Below, piece after piece: positions 1-11,203 of a DNA stretch of 64,000 bases. The DNA lies in NCBI GenBank assembly GCA_948567375.1, contig OX419762.1:34911465-34975464 (forward strand), written 5' to 3'. The DNA is from Lunularia cruciata. Taxonomy: Eukaryota > Streptophyta > Marchantiopsida > Lunulariales > Lunulariaceae. Made by a program: the position numbers and the translations under genes. The notes under the pieces were generated by a model, which was given only the letters and a program-made list of their open reading frames with translations, did no database searches and had not been told where the DNA came from. Position 1 is the first letter of the stretch; each line of letters opens with the position of its first letter.

Positions 1-291
1 AAATAAATAAATTTAAGGCCAATACATGCATAAGATTAACTAGTGAATGACTGAGGAGGTTTCATCGGATCTTTCAAATTATGAACCGAGAAAAGAAAAT
101 GGGTGTAGTATAATATCATGTTGCTAAGAGCACCCTGAAGTTAAAATTATTATATTTTTCTTACGCTTAGGAGACTTGGAATAGGTGCTGAGAAACGATA
201 CCCCTTCCACTGTATTCACATAATTCGGAGAGGAGCGTATACATACAGAATTTCTGTACGAGTATATATTAGAGTTGAAAAGCTGGGAAGA

Positions 292-367
292 CCGCGTAGA
301 AAACATGAAGGATGGGAAGACCCCATCGAGCCGTACAAGGGAGAGACGAAAAAGAGGTAAAGGTTGG
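292..367 (-). repeat. Isolated 3'-end remnant of a LINE-like element
   Basis: This block shares a conserved core (GGATGGGAAGACCCCATC, then a CCGTACAAGG-like segment) with sites near 3,071, 6,011 (opposite strand), 42,640 and 60,570. At 3.1, 42.7 and 60.6 kb the core lies at the downstream end of a minus-strand LINE-like coding remnant, so it is inferred to be the element's 3' terminus. No coding remnant is visible next to it here. It is either a heavily 5'-truncated LINE or a SINE sharing the LINE tail. Confidence 0.6.
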
Positions 368-530
368 ACTTGTGTTCCGCGAACCATTTGGTCAACTTTG
401 ATTTCTCCGCCTCCCCTTTTTCACTTCGTAGTAGCTGTATCCAAGTGGACGCGACTGCGTCTGGAATAGTTGTCTCCTCTCCTTAACTGCAATGATTTTG
501 GCTGGATCTGGAAAACGAAAGACATGCGTG

Positions 531-1010
531 CGTTGCACTAAATTGCACTCCGATTGGAGGCCACAACAGACAACTTCAAGCGGAATAAACTGCTCTCACA
601 TGGAGGCCAGAACATATAATTTTATACAGGACTAAGATCAATTAATGATTATTTACATTAGATGATGTTTCTTTGAATTATTTATTTATTTACAGATAGT
701 ATGATTTGAATAGTGAATATATTGGATATAATAAAATAATTTTTTATATAAATTCGATTGGAATTTAACCACATTTAACCTTGTTCTGTACCACTTGATA
801 AAATCTTTCCATCTTTCGATTTTCTATGCGATCGCTTTCTTTTAAACAAAATTAGGTAGGATAAATTAATTCAGAAGATTGCACTGTGTCGAGGCAATAA
901 CAGACGACGTCATACACGAGCAAGTGCAAAAAGTTGCATTTTGATTGGAGATCAACACAGACAACTTCATAAGTGTAATTTCTGTGGAACTGCACTTATT
1001 TTGAAATTGC
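531..1010. repeat. Diverged direct repeat (about 80 bp, two copies)
   Basis: Positions 531-610 and 919-1,000 share an ordered set of matches: TTGCA, GATTGGAG, a CAACACAGACAACTTCA-like core and a following A/T-rich tail. The copies differ at many bases and are about 390 bp apart. I see no family assignment. Old tandem duplication or two fossil copies of a short dispersed repeat are both possible. Confidence 0.45.
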
Positions 1011-1240
1011 ACTCAGTTTATACGTGATATTTACTGTTGAATTGGATTCAATTTGGACTAAATATTGCACCCAACGCTAAACTCCGGATAACTACAAAAT
1101 CTTCTAAAGTTGCGCTTGTGAAGTATTTGGATAAAAGCCGGGACCTCCAGAAGTGCAATCTCGAGGCTGGGCCGGAGGCATTGCACGTATCGACAGTCGC
1201 GTCTGGTTTCCTTTCTTCGAGTTTCGAACAAAGCGCGCAA

Positions 1241-1248
1241 CCACGTGG
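1241..1248. promoter_or_regulatory. G-box-type palindrome CCACGTGG
   Basis: A perfect CCACGTGG palindrome lies in a GC-richer patch. In plants this core is bound by bZIP and bHLH factors, but no gene start can be shown nearby, so any regulatory role is inference. Confidence 0.3.
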
Positions 1249-2537
1249 TATCACTGGACCCATGAAAAGAGAAATCCGAAGTGACCGCACAATCCCGCCG
1301 TCCAGCCATTTCGACGCGGCAAATGTAAAGCAAATGGTAAAGCTTTACTGCTACTATGACATCTCATGCATAAGATACACTATAAGACAAGAGTGTGAGT
1401 AGTGCCTTCGAACACTAGTCACGGCCAAGATCCCAAGATCGGTATGAGGAGGTCAGATCAGATCTTCTTCGACTCCCGTGGAACAAAGCTTATCTTCTGG
1501 CTCGACTCCTTACTTTACTCCGTGTTATTTGCCTTCAAGTTCTACTGCCACTCAAAAGAAGTGAATCTTCTATAATTCAGTCAAAGATCAAACAATCGAG
1601 TTAAGAGAAACGGACTTTGTGAGAAGCATCAACACCTTATATGCTTTCGAAGCGATCAGCTACTATCTTGTAGGAAGTGTTCATGTCACACGGCTAGAGA
1701 AAATCATTTGGCCATTGATGATAGATACGAAGAATTTGCATGCTATGAAATCGTTGCAATAAACAAAATAAAAAGTAAAAACACTGGGATGCTATGTGAA
1801 CATTCAAAGCAGGTGAAGATTTCAATTCATATTCGTGTAGAGGCAGGTATTCTGTCACTTTCAAAACTTATCATACTATTTGTCACCTCACTTCAGGTGT
1901 CAAACATTGACCAAAATCAATATCCAACTGATCAACGGCGGATAAGTTATGGTTGGAATACAATCGATTCGAACGGTTTTAGCTAAGTTGCTTTTTAGAA
2001 CATATCATCTAATATAGGTAACATCTTGTATAGCTTCATAACAAGAGCCCTACTGTACTCTAAATTGCTGTTACACTTGGAACAGAATTGGAAAGAGCTA
2101 GTAGACTGGTTAGAGTCGCCAGACTGTTAATTCCATAACTACGGTACATGTCAAAACATCACTTTGCCTCATATTTCATATTTCACTGTCATGAATCCAA
2201 TCTCCTACATAAAGATTTGAAATGTAGAGAATATAGAACGACAGCTTTGTCTCAAAATGTCATGCGTACAGCTAAGTGCATAAAACGGCCAGCCTTGGAT
2301 ATATGTAACGTATGTGCTTCACCAAACCGTTAGCATTGAAGAATTATGATTACTTTTCACAATGGAGTTTTCCTGGCACCTAGATACAATAAACAAATGC
2401 TACCCCCACGGCATGGGTTTCACCCCCCTGTATTGGACATCTATCTTCAATAAGTGCTGGTCGAGATAAAAGCCCCTATGCTTAACGCACGTCCACCAAA
2501 CAGGGTAGCTGTAACACATCGGCATTCAGTACTCCCG

Positions 2538-2564
2538 CACGTGGTTCCCTCCTCCCTCCACGTG
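2538..2564. promoter_or_regulatory. Pair of G-box cores (CACGTG) 21 bp apart
   Basis: Two CACGTG hexamers begin at 2,538 and 2,559 inside a CpG-containing, pyrimidine-rich patch. Paired G-boxes are typical of plant promoters. No downstream coding start is recognisable in this window, so function is inferred only from the motif. Confidence 0.3.
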
Positions 2565-3050
2565 TCGCTCCCTGCAGATGGCAAGCAAACCTGCCTCCGT
2601 CCATTTCAACAAGCCATGCGGTTAGTGTATGCCCGGGGTTAGGTAGTACCGGCGACGTATTCCGCGCAGACCGATTTCACCTACGGTGACAGTTACAGTC
2701 GTGCAGTTGAATGCCGGCAGATCAATTTTAACTCCATGCCGTGGCATTATTAGTAGCCATCCGTGGAATAGTTTAGAGATTGTTATATGAAAACAAATCC
2801 TTTCTTATAAATAAAATAACGAATCACTAAAAATAATCACTCAGAAACATCGGACCACGAAATTCTCCGGCATGTATTTACGCGTAACTGCCGCCCCGGC
2901 CCCTCACCGGATTCCGCATCGCATCGAAACTATTCCACGCATGGATACTTTATAGATAAAATAACCAACCTCTAAACTATTTCACCGTTTTACATCCAGA
3001 ATTATATATATCACGTCGATACCTTTATTAATTATTCACATTATGTTATC

Positions 3051-4020
3051 AAGGAGAGAAGGGAGACTGTCTAGAGCGCTTGAAGGGTGATGGGAAGACC
3101 ATATCAAGCCTTACAAAGAAGAGAAAATAGAGGTAAAATGGAGTTAGGCCCCAAAAGTATTTTGCCCTACTACCCAAGATATCCAAGCTATACAAGTCAT
3201 AAGGTCTATGAGATATTTGCCCCCATTGCACCTAATATATGAGCTTTGCAAGTCATAAAGTCTACATGCTACTGGAGCATATGAAGAAACATCACAAAGT
3301 GTGATTGCTCTCCTATGAATTGTACAAACTAATGCTCTTTGTAGAGCAATGGGCACATGTTGTCTAGAGTATACTACAAAGTATGAGAGTGAGAGTGGTA
3401 CCCTCGACGTGTAATGCGATAAGCTCTTGCGCACTCCATGACAAATGTGTCAAACGCCTTGTCCATCACTCCATATAACTCAAAGGCTAGAGGAACAAAG
3501 AGGTGACCCCGCTGCATACCCCTATACTTGGAGACCTTGCGTGTTGCCACTCCGCTTGTCGTTCATCAAGGGGATGAGTAATCACTCCCTCCAAAATTTC
3601 ATAGGGTCTGTAATCACAACATCCGCCACTGTCACCTGATAATCTTGGATCAAATATAAATATACTCTTACATGTGCCATCTACAAAGCATCCGAACTTT
3701 CCCTCCGAGCAAGGTATCCACCCTTTTGTGCCATAGCAAAAATTGTATCCTTGATGGCATCAGGGGAAGCTATCCTCTATCATCCAAGAGGACACCTTGT
3801 TATATGGACAGTTGTTGCATCTAATATAGAACCACACTCCCAAGTGAATAATGAAGAGTAATGTCATCAAAGTATGAAAAGTGACAAGCAACTACAAAGA
3901 ATAGTTAACAGAGGTGGACATCAAAGACTATACTCTTGTCGATACATCATCAACTTATATCATGAATACCTTGAGTATCAAGAATACAGCTTCTAGATAA
4001 GAAAAGAAGCTACTATGAGT
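3051..4020 (-). pseudogene. LINE-like reverse transcriptase remnant, C-terminal part and 3' end
   Basis: The minus strand encodes a stretch with VPIALQRALVCTIHRR followed by a serine/tyrosine-rich segment (about 3,144-3,434), similar in kind to the region after the polymerase domain in plant LINE-like elements. The DNA at 3,470-3,860 aligns well by eye with 60,855-61,230 in another copy (shared words such as CCTATACTTGGAGACCTTG). The conserved 3' terminus is at 3,071-3,150. The frame is interrupted and the polymerase core is missing, so this is a 5'-truncated, dead copy. It is less CpG-depleted than the copies to the right. Confidence 0.6.
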
Positions 4021-4914
4021 AGGTTTGGGCATACATGTAAATATTTATGACCAAAGAGTTCAAAGGACTTCCTTCGTCTACCACTATGGAGATGGTCCTA
4101 AATTCCACTCTTATTTGAAGGGAAACATACCAATGGTTGTATGGCTTTGCCGTATATGTTCTGCAAAGGGTGTGTCATCGCATTTGCACTTCGCTTGGGT
4201 CACTCTTTGCTTCACTTGTTGCTACTTGTTATATAATAAGCGATCTGGACTAAGCCATCGTGGTGGAAGCCTATCACAATTATATTTCCGCAGGACACCT
4301 CTTAATTTAAGTACAAGTAGAGTGTATAATTTTGATGGAACTGTCGTGTTTCAATTAGTACGCTTAACACTTTGTTCCCGAGGTGAGGAGTATAAATCTA
4401 AACCTCTAGATATCCGAGCGTGTGCAAAGTACCATAACGTTATCGATTTCATAGTCAGAATGCAACCAAAGTGTTTATCGTGTGGGCTATCAATCTTACT
4501 AATGTAAATGCTGGGAAACCTATAGAACAAAAGCACTTTAAAATTTTTATTTACTTTCTAGAATCTAACCCTTCTCCAGAAAGCACCTTACTCTTTTATC
4601 CTTTTGTACATTTTCTTTTTATTCTTTTGCAATTTTTTCTTAGGGCTTGTGTTTTTCGGTTTTCTTGTTGCACTTTTCATGTTTAGAAACCCTTTTTCGT
4701 CTTTCTTCGGGTACACTATTTGGCTCGGTTGTCAATACATCTTACCTGCAAAGAGCAACATCAGAATAAATCTAATACGAATGGCAACTCTCGGCATGAT
4801 TGATTTGGTCTGACTTAAAAGGGTAAATTGTAAAGAATAAAACATAATTGTGAAAGCCATACACTAGGGCGTCTCAGTTAGGGAGTTCTCGGGTACTGTA
4901 ATTTGCCGTAAGAA

Positions 4915-4989
<75 letters not shown>

Positions 4990-6010
4990 GAATATTTTAT
5001 TATTTGATGTATGTTTGAATTACAAGGCAAGTGCCACATCCCACAACATTATCGAGGGGTTTAGGGTGTGTATGGGAGATGATAAATATTAATTAGGGGT
5101 AAATCAAAGCCTCTTATTTCAACCAGTCCATTGGTTACAAAACCTCATGTAATAATTGTATTTACTTATAATTTCGCACACATGACTCTTTAAAGTCCTT
5201 TTGTCTTTTACCCCTTTCGCGATTTTGCTCCAAAATATAATGAGACGTCCCGTTTCACCATAATGCTTTTCTATGGACGTATCAGGAATGGCAGCAGTTT
5301 GGACTTGTGGACATGCTAGTTTTTTTACGGGACCAACCTCATTGCCTTCATTTGCCCTAGTTTTTCCACCTGAGACGCACTATTATATTTCGTGGAAGGA
5401 CTAAAGACGGTCATACTTTAGAAATGGCCTATATAAAATACTGTTACTGTTTATAATACACCTGAATCTGGATGAGGGCACAACTCATAAATCGATAAAA
5501 TCTTTTACCACTTAGAAAAGAGATCTTTTATCAGTCTGTCTTCCATAGTTTCTTCTGATGAAATTATTTCAACTGATTTGCTGTATTTGTTTCAGCTTAT
5601 CAAATGAACACGTTGCTCAACTTCAGACCTTGGATACTATAGTAGATGGTCACATTCGAATTTGAGAGGACAATATGAATTGGAACGAGAAAGGGACGAC
5701 ATAATACACATAATAGTATATTTGCAAGCCCTCGCCGAGCAGACTTTTGAAAGCCTTTGATAGTTTGATAGTTTTCGTTTAATAGTGTCTTTGCTCTGCA
5801 ATTGTTCCTGCTAATGTCCGGTATGACATTTATGTCAGCTGCTTCTCAAAATATCTTCTTTCTTAAATTTTGAGGAAGTCAACTTGTTACGTCTGTACGT
5901 AGTTGGAGAATCATCGTCATGGAACATATGGATGTCCTCTTCAATTTATTTCTGTTCGCACCGAGATCTGAACTTGAGCGTTCAAAACTACAATCTGAAA
6001 AGGCGCACCA
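4021..6010. other. Unassigned DNA, AT-rich in part
   Basis: Apart from the AT microsatellite I see no supported feature. A 160-codon open frame (4,025-4,507, plus) has no recognisable domain, and much of the next 300 bases is T-rich low complexity that yields hydrophobic chance frames. Confidence 0.4.
4918..4987. repeat. (AT)n microsatellite, 70 bp
   Basis: An uninterrupted alternating A-T run of about 35 dinucleotide units. It is perfect along its length, which suggests recent expansion or active length change. It is self-complementary and could extrude as a cruciform. Confidence 0.97.
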
Positions 6011-6111
6011 TTTTGGGGCTTAGCACCATTTTACCATTATTTATTTATTTTTTCTCTCCCTTGTACGGCTTGATGGGGTCTCCCCATCCTTCGTTTTTTC
6101 TACGCGGTCGC
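6011..6111 (+). repeat. Isolated 3'-end remnant of a LINE-like element, plus strand
   Basis: Reverse complement of the core at 292-367, with the same CGCGTAGAAAA flank on one side and a GGGGCTTAGCACCATTTTACC-like stretch on the other. It keeps the GGATGG...CCCCATC palindromic portion. No attached coding remnant is seen. Its close match to the copy at 292, including the CpG-containing flank, suggests a fairly recent common source. Confidence 0.6.
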
Positions 6112-6782
6112 CTTTCTTTCTTAAGTGCGCGTTGTTAGTGCACTTTTTCCTCTATGATATTTTCGGCTCTGTAGATGTCTTTCTTGGGCGGTTGAGACTG
6201 TTGGATCTCGGGACTTTTATATATTTATTTTATAAATTTTATGGAGTTCGACATTCCTCAGCGGCAAATCTATCCATCAATACGGATAGATCGAAACCAC
6301 AAAACCTTCGGTGCTTCTTGTCCACGGGCGTAGTAGACGGTTCAAATAGGGTTTCACGGGTACCCGTAAAACGATCATAAATCTTTCCCGGTAAGTTTCA
6401 AAAGCTGTAGAGGTATGTAAATATATGAGAAACGGCCGTAATCATATAATCTTTCTTTTCTTTTCTTTTCTTTTCTTTTCATGACCCATAATATTTTATT
6501 GGGTTTCAAAGTATTTAACCCGAAGAAACTGTGGAGAACAAATTCGTCAAAAGTTGTTGTCGATTTTTGACCTGTCAAAGATTTTATGTTTACCCATAAA
6601 AATCCCATAAAATCTACATTCGATGAACTTCTTGCGCGATTGCATTGAGTTTAAACATTCATGTTTCAAACAACATTTGCAGGTGAGGTCGCATTTAATC
6701 AATTTGACAACATTTCATCTAATTTGATGTCTCTTTAGCTAGTCTCTAAGTGCATGCATTAAGGATGGCCCAATGGCCCAAG
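6112..6782. other. Unassigned DNA with a short pentanucleotide repeat
   Basis: No coding signal is recognised. A (TTTTC)n run is annotated separately at 6,451-6,480. Confidence 0.4.
6451..6480. repeat. (TTTTC)n microsatellite
   Basis: About six units of a CTTTT pentanucleotide, nearly perfect. Confidence 0.9.
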
Positions 6783-6865
6783 AATATACCCCGTAGGAAA
6801 AGGAATACAAGGAATACAAACGCACCCAAATGTGCGTTTGTATTCCTTTTCCTCCGGGGTATATT
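6783..6865. repeat. Fold-back hairpin, 83 bp (MITE-like or hairpin locus)
   Basis: The two ends are inverted copies: AATATACCCCGTAGGAAAAG on the left pairs with CTTTTCCTCCGGGGTATATT on the right, and the arms continue to a loop near 6,830 of about six bases. By eye there is one mismatch and one extra 9-bp tandem duplication (GGAATACAA) in the left arm. No clear target duplication flanks it. A short fold-back element is the simplest reading. A small-RNA hairpin is possible but unsupported. Confidence 0.6.
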
Positions 6866-6893
6866 CATTATGCACCCAAAGGAGCATAATGAA
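6864..6893. repeat. Second hairpin directly abutting the first
   Basis: TTCATTATGC at 6,864-6,873 is perfectly inverted as GCATAATGAA at 6,884-6,893, with a 10-bp loop. Both this loop and the loop of the neighbouring hairpin contain CCAAA. Confidence 0.6.
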
Positions 6894-7729
6894 AGGAGTC
6901 CACAACACCATAAAAGGACTACAAAAAGACAAGGAGAAACCAAAGCCCACATGGCAAAAAGAACAAAGCACTATTTAGCTATGCAAGCACTACATATATA
7001 TAAACTGAGTGACAAAGGTATTATAATTGCACATTGTAATATACATCCTCCAATGGAATGGTATGTTTGGCAATAGTGAGGCACGGGCTGTTGATGGTTG
7101 GGCATGCTCACTATTGATGCCCGTAGATGAAGACTCAAAGCCTACAATCTTTGTAGGGTGACAAAGACCCTTGTCAAAAATACAAGGTAAGCATGGTGGG
7201 TGAGAAAGTCAAAGTGCCTCTCCTCTACAATGAGCCTTGTGTTGCCTCTAGAAAGAGATTATCAAACTGATGATGAAGGTGGCCAAAAAGCTCCACTGCT
7301 ATGGGGACAAAGGTGCTGGAGGCAAGTTGTGAGGCATGGTGGTCCTCCTTCACCTTAGTGGTGATGATCACTGCAGCTCCTGCCTAGATGCTAGCTTGTG
7401 CTAAAGACTTTGGTCTAAGTGTGTTTGCCACCACCACATCATACAACACATGCCGGCCACCTTGAAGGTAATAATATTGGTGTGTACCCTCCAATGAGGT
7501 GTGCACAATAGGACCATCCATTGCTCTATCTAAACCTATGAGCGTGTAGATTGTAATATCTAGGTCATTGCATCTAAGAGCATCATAGACTCTAGTAGAC
7601 TCTCCTCCTATGCCACGTTGTAGGAGATGTATGCACTTTGCATCTAATGTAAAACCACATGGCCAATAACCAATAAGCCAAAGAGTGATGGATGTAGTAG
7701 GCCTAGCTAGAGCCAAAGGGCTATGATGA
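6894..7729 (-). pseudogene. LINE-like element L1, 3' segment (left of insertion B)
   Basis: The minus strand at 7,384-7,740 encodes a 118-residue open stretch containing HVLYDVVVANTLRPKSLAQA, which resembles the C-terminal region after the polymerase in plant LINE-like proteins. The DNA aligns by eye with 43,000-43,560 of copy L2 (for example the shared TGAAGACTC and GTGTAGATT neighbourhoods). The copy is interrupted by three LTR elements: its sequence resumes at 11,204, again at 18,214 and probably at 24,306. Its extreme 3' terminus is not clearly preserved here, unlike in L2 and L3. It is dead and old. Confidence 0.6.
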
Positions 7730-8318
7730 TATAATACCATTAGCTAGACATAGTATCTAGAGGTGGAAATTGGCTGGGTAATATCTTGAGGGATGTTATA
7801 TATGATGGTCTAAGAAGTTTAGAAAGAGGTGTCACCAAATTTGTAATTCCACTAATAGGGTAGAGGTCAAAAACACTATAAACTTTAGAGCTAATTTTGA
7901 AGGCCTAAAAAATTAGTGGATTGCCTTGCTTCCAATAAAAAAAGTGTTGTCTTCTCCCCCTTGTTTGTCTCATTGAGATATTTCCAATGGTATCTCACCC
8001 ATGCAATTTTGAGATTCCTATAAGAAGATTCTCTAAAGATTCTCTTTGGTCAAACTTGTTTGACGAATCAAATAAGACAAGGATCAACATGTCACCAATC
8101 CATGCAGCTAATCTAAGGATGTAGCTCACTGAAAATATGACCAATCCATGTATCTGATCCAAGGGTGGAGCTCCCTTTGAATGGATCCACTTTGCTATAT
8201 AATAAAGACAAGGAGCTCCTTTGAGACATCATAGTATTGAGGGATGAATCCTTGTGTTTCTCTTATGTTTCTTCTCTTTTGTTTCTCTTGGTTGTTCTCT
8301 TGTCCTTAGGATATTACA
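7730..8318 (+). repeat. 5' LTR of element B
   Basis: 589 bp, ending GGATATTACA immediately before the primer binding site. It aligns with 10,588-11,198 over its length. It shares its start (TAATACC) and a following CATGATGGTC-like block with the LTR of element A, showing the two families are related. Confidence 0.88.
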
Positions 8319-8336
8319 ATGGTATCAAAGCAGGCA
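8319..8336 (+). other. Primer binding site of element B
   Basis: ATGGTATCAAAGCAGG follows the LTR directly and matches the usual complement of the initiator tRNA-Met 3' end (TGGTATCAGAGC) with one difference in that core. Confidence 0.8.
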
Positions 8337-8549
8337 TTGTAATCCAAGAGAGTGTATCACCACTCTTGGAAGAACATGGGCAATTGAGGTTGAGTGATTT
8401 TGAGAGGTGAAAATGTAGTGCAATCAATAGATTGGGTGTGTTTTTGAGAGAGGATGAGATGGATATTCTTGGAGGAAAATTTCTTACACCTTGCTTTCCA
8501 TTTTTGAATCTATCTTAGATAAAGATTATGAACATTTAATGTGAGCAAG

Positions 8550-8888
8550 GGATAGTATATCTTATTTACCATTTTGGAGTAGAGTTCATGTACATAGTAA
8601 TGAATTCACCAAACCCAATGATTATACCTATTGTGATATACAATAGACAGTGAGATTTGACAATCTACATTTTGTTATGATACAATGGATTTGAATATAC
8701 CAAATCCTCTCCCTTTCAATATGCAAGTAGAAATCCATTATGTAGTTAGACCAAAAATGATGTTTAGAGATTTTGTAGTCCATAATTTTGATAAGGAATA
8801 TTATCAACAAGTGATAGCCTTTAAGGTCCTAATGGTAACCCCAATTTTTAGTGCACCCTCTCAAGTAGATATCTTAACCCTCTATTGA
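8550..8888 (+). pseudogene. Pre-gag leader reading region of element B
   Basis: Between the primer site and the start of gag, this copy encodes peptides that match those at the same place in element A: YHFGVEFM...NSPNP then NPLPFNMQVE...RPKMMFRDFVV. I do not recognise the family. Similarity at the protein level across an otherwise decayed pair suggests that this leader was coding. It lies upstream of the recognisable gag start, which is unusual for gypsy elements. Confidence 0.55.
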
Positions 8889-9289
8889 AGTAGTTAGTAG
8901 CAATTGAGTATTTGCCATGTGTACAAATCATAGAGCTATAGTTGCAAGATCTGATACAAGGAATGCAAGGAATGTTGAACAAGTTTTGGGAGGTCAAGAT
9001 GACAATGAAGGCATTGCAATGTCATGTAGATTTTTTGGGTAGAGTGGAGAAAATGGCTTAACATGACAATCACATATGTGGAATGCAAGAAGCAACTTGC
9101 AAAAGCATTCACCAAAATACCTATGGTGAACAATCTAGTGGTAGAGGTCAAGATGAACCTAGAATTTTGGCCAAGGATTCTTATTGCTACAAAGATTAAC
9201 CCATAGATTGTAGGAGCTCAATCATCCAAAGGTGTAACCAGCATCCAAGGACTCACCTTTCATGATAGCAAGTTATGGATCTTGGATGC

Positions 9290-10573
9290 TTGAGATCTAA
9301 GAACCACCATCCTAGCAGAATGTCATGATTCTACCATTGTAGGTCACATTGGGATGGACAAGACCTTAGATGTAATCAAACACCATTATTATTGGCCCAA
9401 GATGAGCAAGATATCATGGAGTACATTCAAAGCTACCTACTCTACCAGCAAAATAAAGCCTTTGATCAAGCTCCCATAGGATTCCTTCAACCCTTCCCTA
9501 CTCCTACACAATGTTTAGAGTTTGTGAATTGCCCAAGACTACCTCAAGATTTCACTCCACTGTAGTATTTGTAGACCACCTCAGAAAAATTCATATGTAT
9601 CTTACAACCAAGGATATGATTGCTCCACAATTAGCTCAATTGTACTTAGCTATAGTCTTTTCTCACCATGGGATGTCTCAAGTGCTCATCATCAATCAGA
9701 GCACTCAATTTACTAGTTTGTTTTGGAGAACACTCTTCAGCATCTTCAAAACCAAACTTGCCATGTCCATGGCATACAATCTACAAACCAATAAACAAGT
9801 AGAGCGGGCCAATTGCACTATTGAGGACATGCTCTAAGGCTTCACCTTAGAGGAGCATGAAAAGTGGTACACCTTACTTCCATTGGTGGAATTTTCCAAC
9901 AACAATTCAATGAATGCATCTATATAGGTCATACTATTATTCCTCATGTATGGAGAACACTTTCACACCTTCAAGCTTGGTAAAGATCCACCCAAAGGCT
10001 ACAAAAGTTGACGCTAACAACATGTTTGTTTCTAGAATCTAATAAGGTGTCGAGAACGCCAAGTACAGTTTGTAAATCATCCAAAATTGATAAAAGAAAT
10101 TGGCAAATGCACATCATAGGTACATGGAGCTCAATGTCAGGGATCATGTGAGGTTGTCTACAACCAACCACAAGTTAGTTGGCTCTCATAAGCTCAAACC
10201 TCATTTTATTGGGCCTTTCCCATCCTTCACCAAATTAATACAATGATCTATCACCTCAAGCTACCACCACACATGAAGATGCATCCATTGTTCCATGTTT
10301 TTTTATTATAAGATATGCATTCAAACTACCACATTTTCCTTCCTTACAAGAAGTTTGATCTTGTCCAACACTCATTAATTGCACAAAGGAATATGAAATT
10401 GAATGCACACTCTAGAAATGCATTTTGGGTACCCACCATCCGTGTATGGAATATCTTGTAAATTGGGAAGGGTATCTATTGTATGAGGCAACATGAGAGC
10501 AAGCAACTAACCATGCACGAGTGTTAGTGCAATCTTTTGAGCAACAACTTTGCAATGAGGATGTTGCGTCTTA
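9290..10573 (+). pseudogene. Element B integrase and chromodomain remnant
   Basis: Decayed coding similar to the integrase of element A: an AECHDS-like segment, an LFWRTLFSIFKTKLAMSMAY block and a QVERANCTIEDML block corresponding to the integrase core. The tail near 10,390-10,570 matches the chromodomain of A (EYLVNWEGY) and the common C-terminus FEQQLCNEDVAS. It is a fossil with many breaks. Confidence 0.75.
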
Positions 10574-10587
10574 ATAAGGGGGAGATT
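10573..10587 (+). other. Polypurine tract of element B
   Basis: AATAAGGGGGAGATT sits immediately before the 3' LTR, the expected place for the plus-strand primer. Confidence 0.75.
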
Positions 10588-11198
10588 TGTAATACCATTA
10601 GCTAGACATAATATCTAGAGGTAGAAATTGGCTTGGTAATATCTTGAGGGATGTTATATATGATGGTCTAATAATATTAGATAGAGGTGTCACAAAAACC
10701 ATACTTCTACTAATAAGGTAGGAGTCCAAAACACCTTAAAAGCTTTGGAGCCAATTTTGGAAGCCTAAATGAACAAATTAGGCTTCAAAAACTTAAATGA
10801 TTCCACTCCAAGGAAAAATGCTTTACCTCCTCCTTCCTATTTTTCTTGTTGAGAGATTTCCAATAGAACCTCACACATGTAGTTTTGATTTTTCTATAGG
10901 AAGATTCCCCAAAGATTCCTTCTAGTCAAACTTGTTTGATTAGAGGACTAACCAAATAGGACAAGGATCAACATGTCACCAATTCATGACACTACTCTAA
11001 GGTTGGAGCTTGCTGACATGTCACCAATCCATATATATGATCCAAGGGTGGAGCTCCCTTTGAATGGATACGCTTTGTTATGTGATAAAGACAATGTGCT
11101 CCTTTAGAGCATCAAAGCATTGAAGGATGAAGCCTTGTGGTTTTCTTGTGTTTCTTCTCTTGTTTTTCTCTTATTTCTCCTATCCTTGGAATATTGCA
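10588..11198 (+). repeat. 3' LTR of element B
   Basis: 611 bp, starting TGTAATACCATTAGC and ending ATATTGCA. It pairs with 7,730-8,318. Near the end it carries TGTGATAAAGACAA, the likely counterpart of the TATATAGACAAAGAGG segment in the LTR of A. Confidence 0.88.
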
Positions 11199-11203
11199 AA
11201 TGA

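Larger units (their letters stand above)
1..3029. other. Low-copy, CpG-containing DNA without a recognisable gene
   Basis: No frame in this stretch shows a domain I recognise. The longest open frames (for example 1,037-1,402 plus, 121 residues) have no recognisable motif and overlap open frames on the other strand, so I do not call them genes. The base composition differs from the rest of the window: CpG dinucleotides are common around 1,140-1,320, 2,520-2,700 and 2,880-2,940, whereas most of the later sequence is CpG-poor. The stretch holds a LINE 3'-end remnant, a diverged direct repeat and G-box motifs, each listed separately. It could be promoter or intron sequence of a gene outside the window. 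Confidence 0.5.
7730..11198 (+). mobile_element. Element B: old, internally shortened Ty3/gypsy chromovirus
   Basis: It is bounded by two diverged LTRs (7,730-8,318 and 10,588-11,198), with an initiator tRNA-Met type primer site right after the left LTR and a polypurine tract right before the right LTR. The 5-bp flanks are GATGA and AATGA, a 4/5 match. It inserted into LINE copy L1. Recognisable parts in order: pre-gag leader frame, start of gag, a little RNase H, integrase (about 9,300-9,850) and chromodomain tail (about 10,390-10,570). It is a close relative of element A but about half its length and poor in CpG. It is broken many times over. The LTRs are clearly more diverged from each other than those of A, so it is the older insertion. 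Confidence 0.9.

Noticed and set aside
1037-1402. 121-codon open frame in the CpG-rich part
   Set aside because: Two open frames on the opposite strand overlap it and no motif is recognisable. It is not distinguishable from chance.
3144-3434. Possible independent 96-residue protein
   Set aside because: It matches the post-polymerase region of the LINE-like copies and is followed by the LINE 3' terminus, so it is part of a dead LINE.
4025-4507. 160-codon open frame, plus strand
   Set aside because: No domain, no neighbour context, and the flanking DNA is LINE remnant and T-rich low complexity.
6783-6865. Possible microRNA precursor
   Set aside because: A near-perfect hairpin alone is not enough. 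A fold-back element fits equally well and there is no expression evidence.
6750-7076. 108-codon open frame over the hairpins
   Set aside because: The frame owes its start to the fold-back repeat, and the opposite strand is equally open there. The flanking DNA is LINE remnant.
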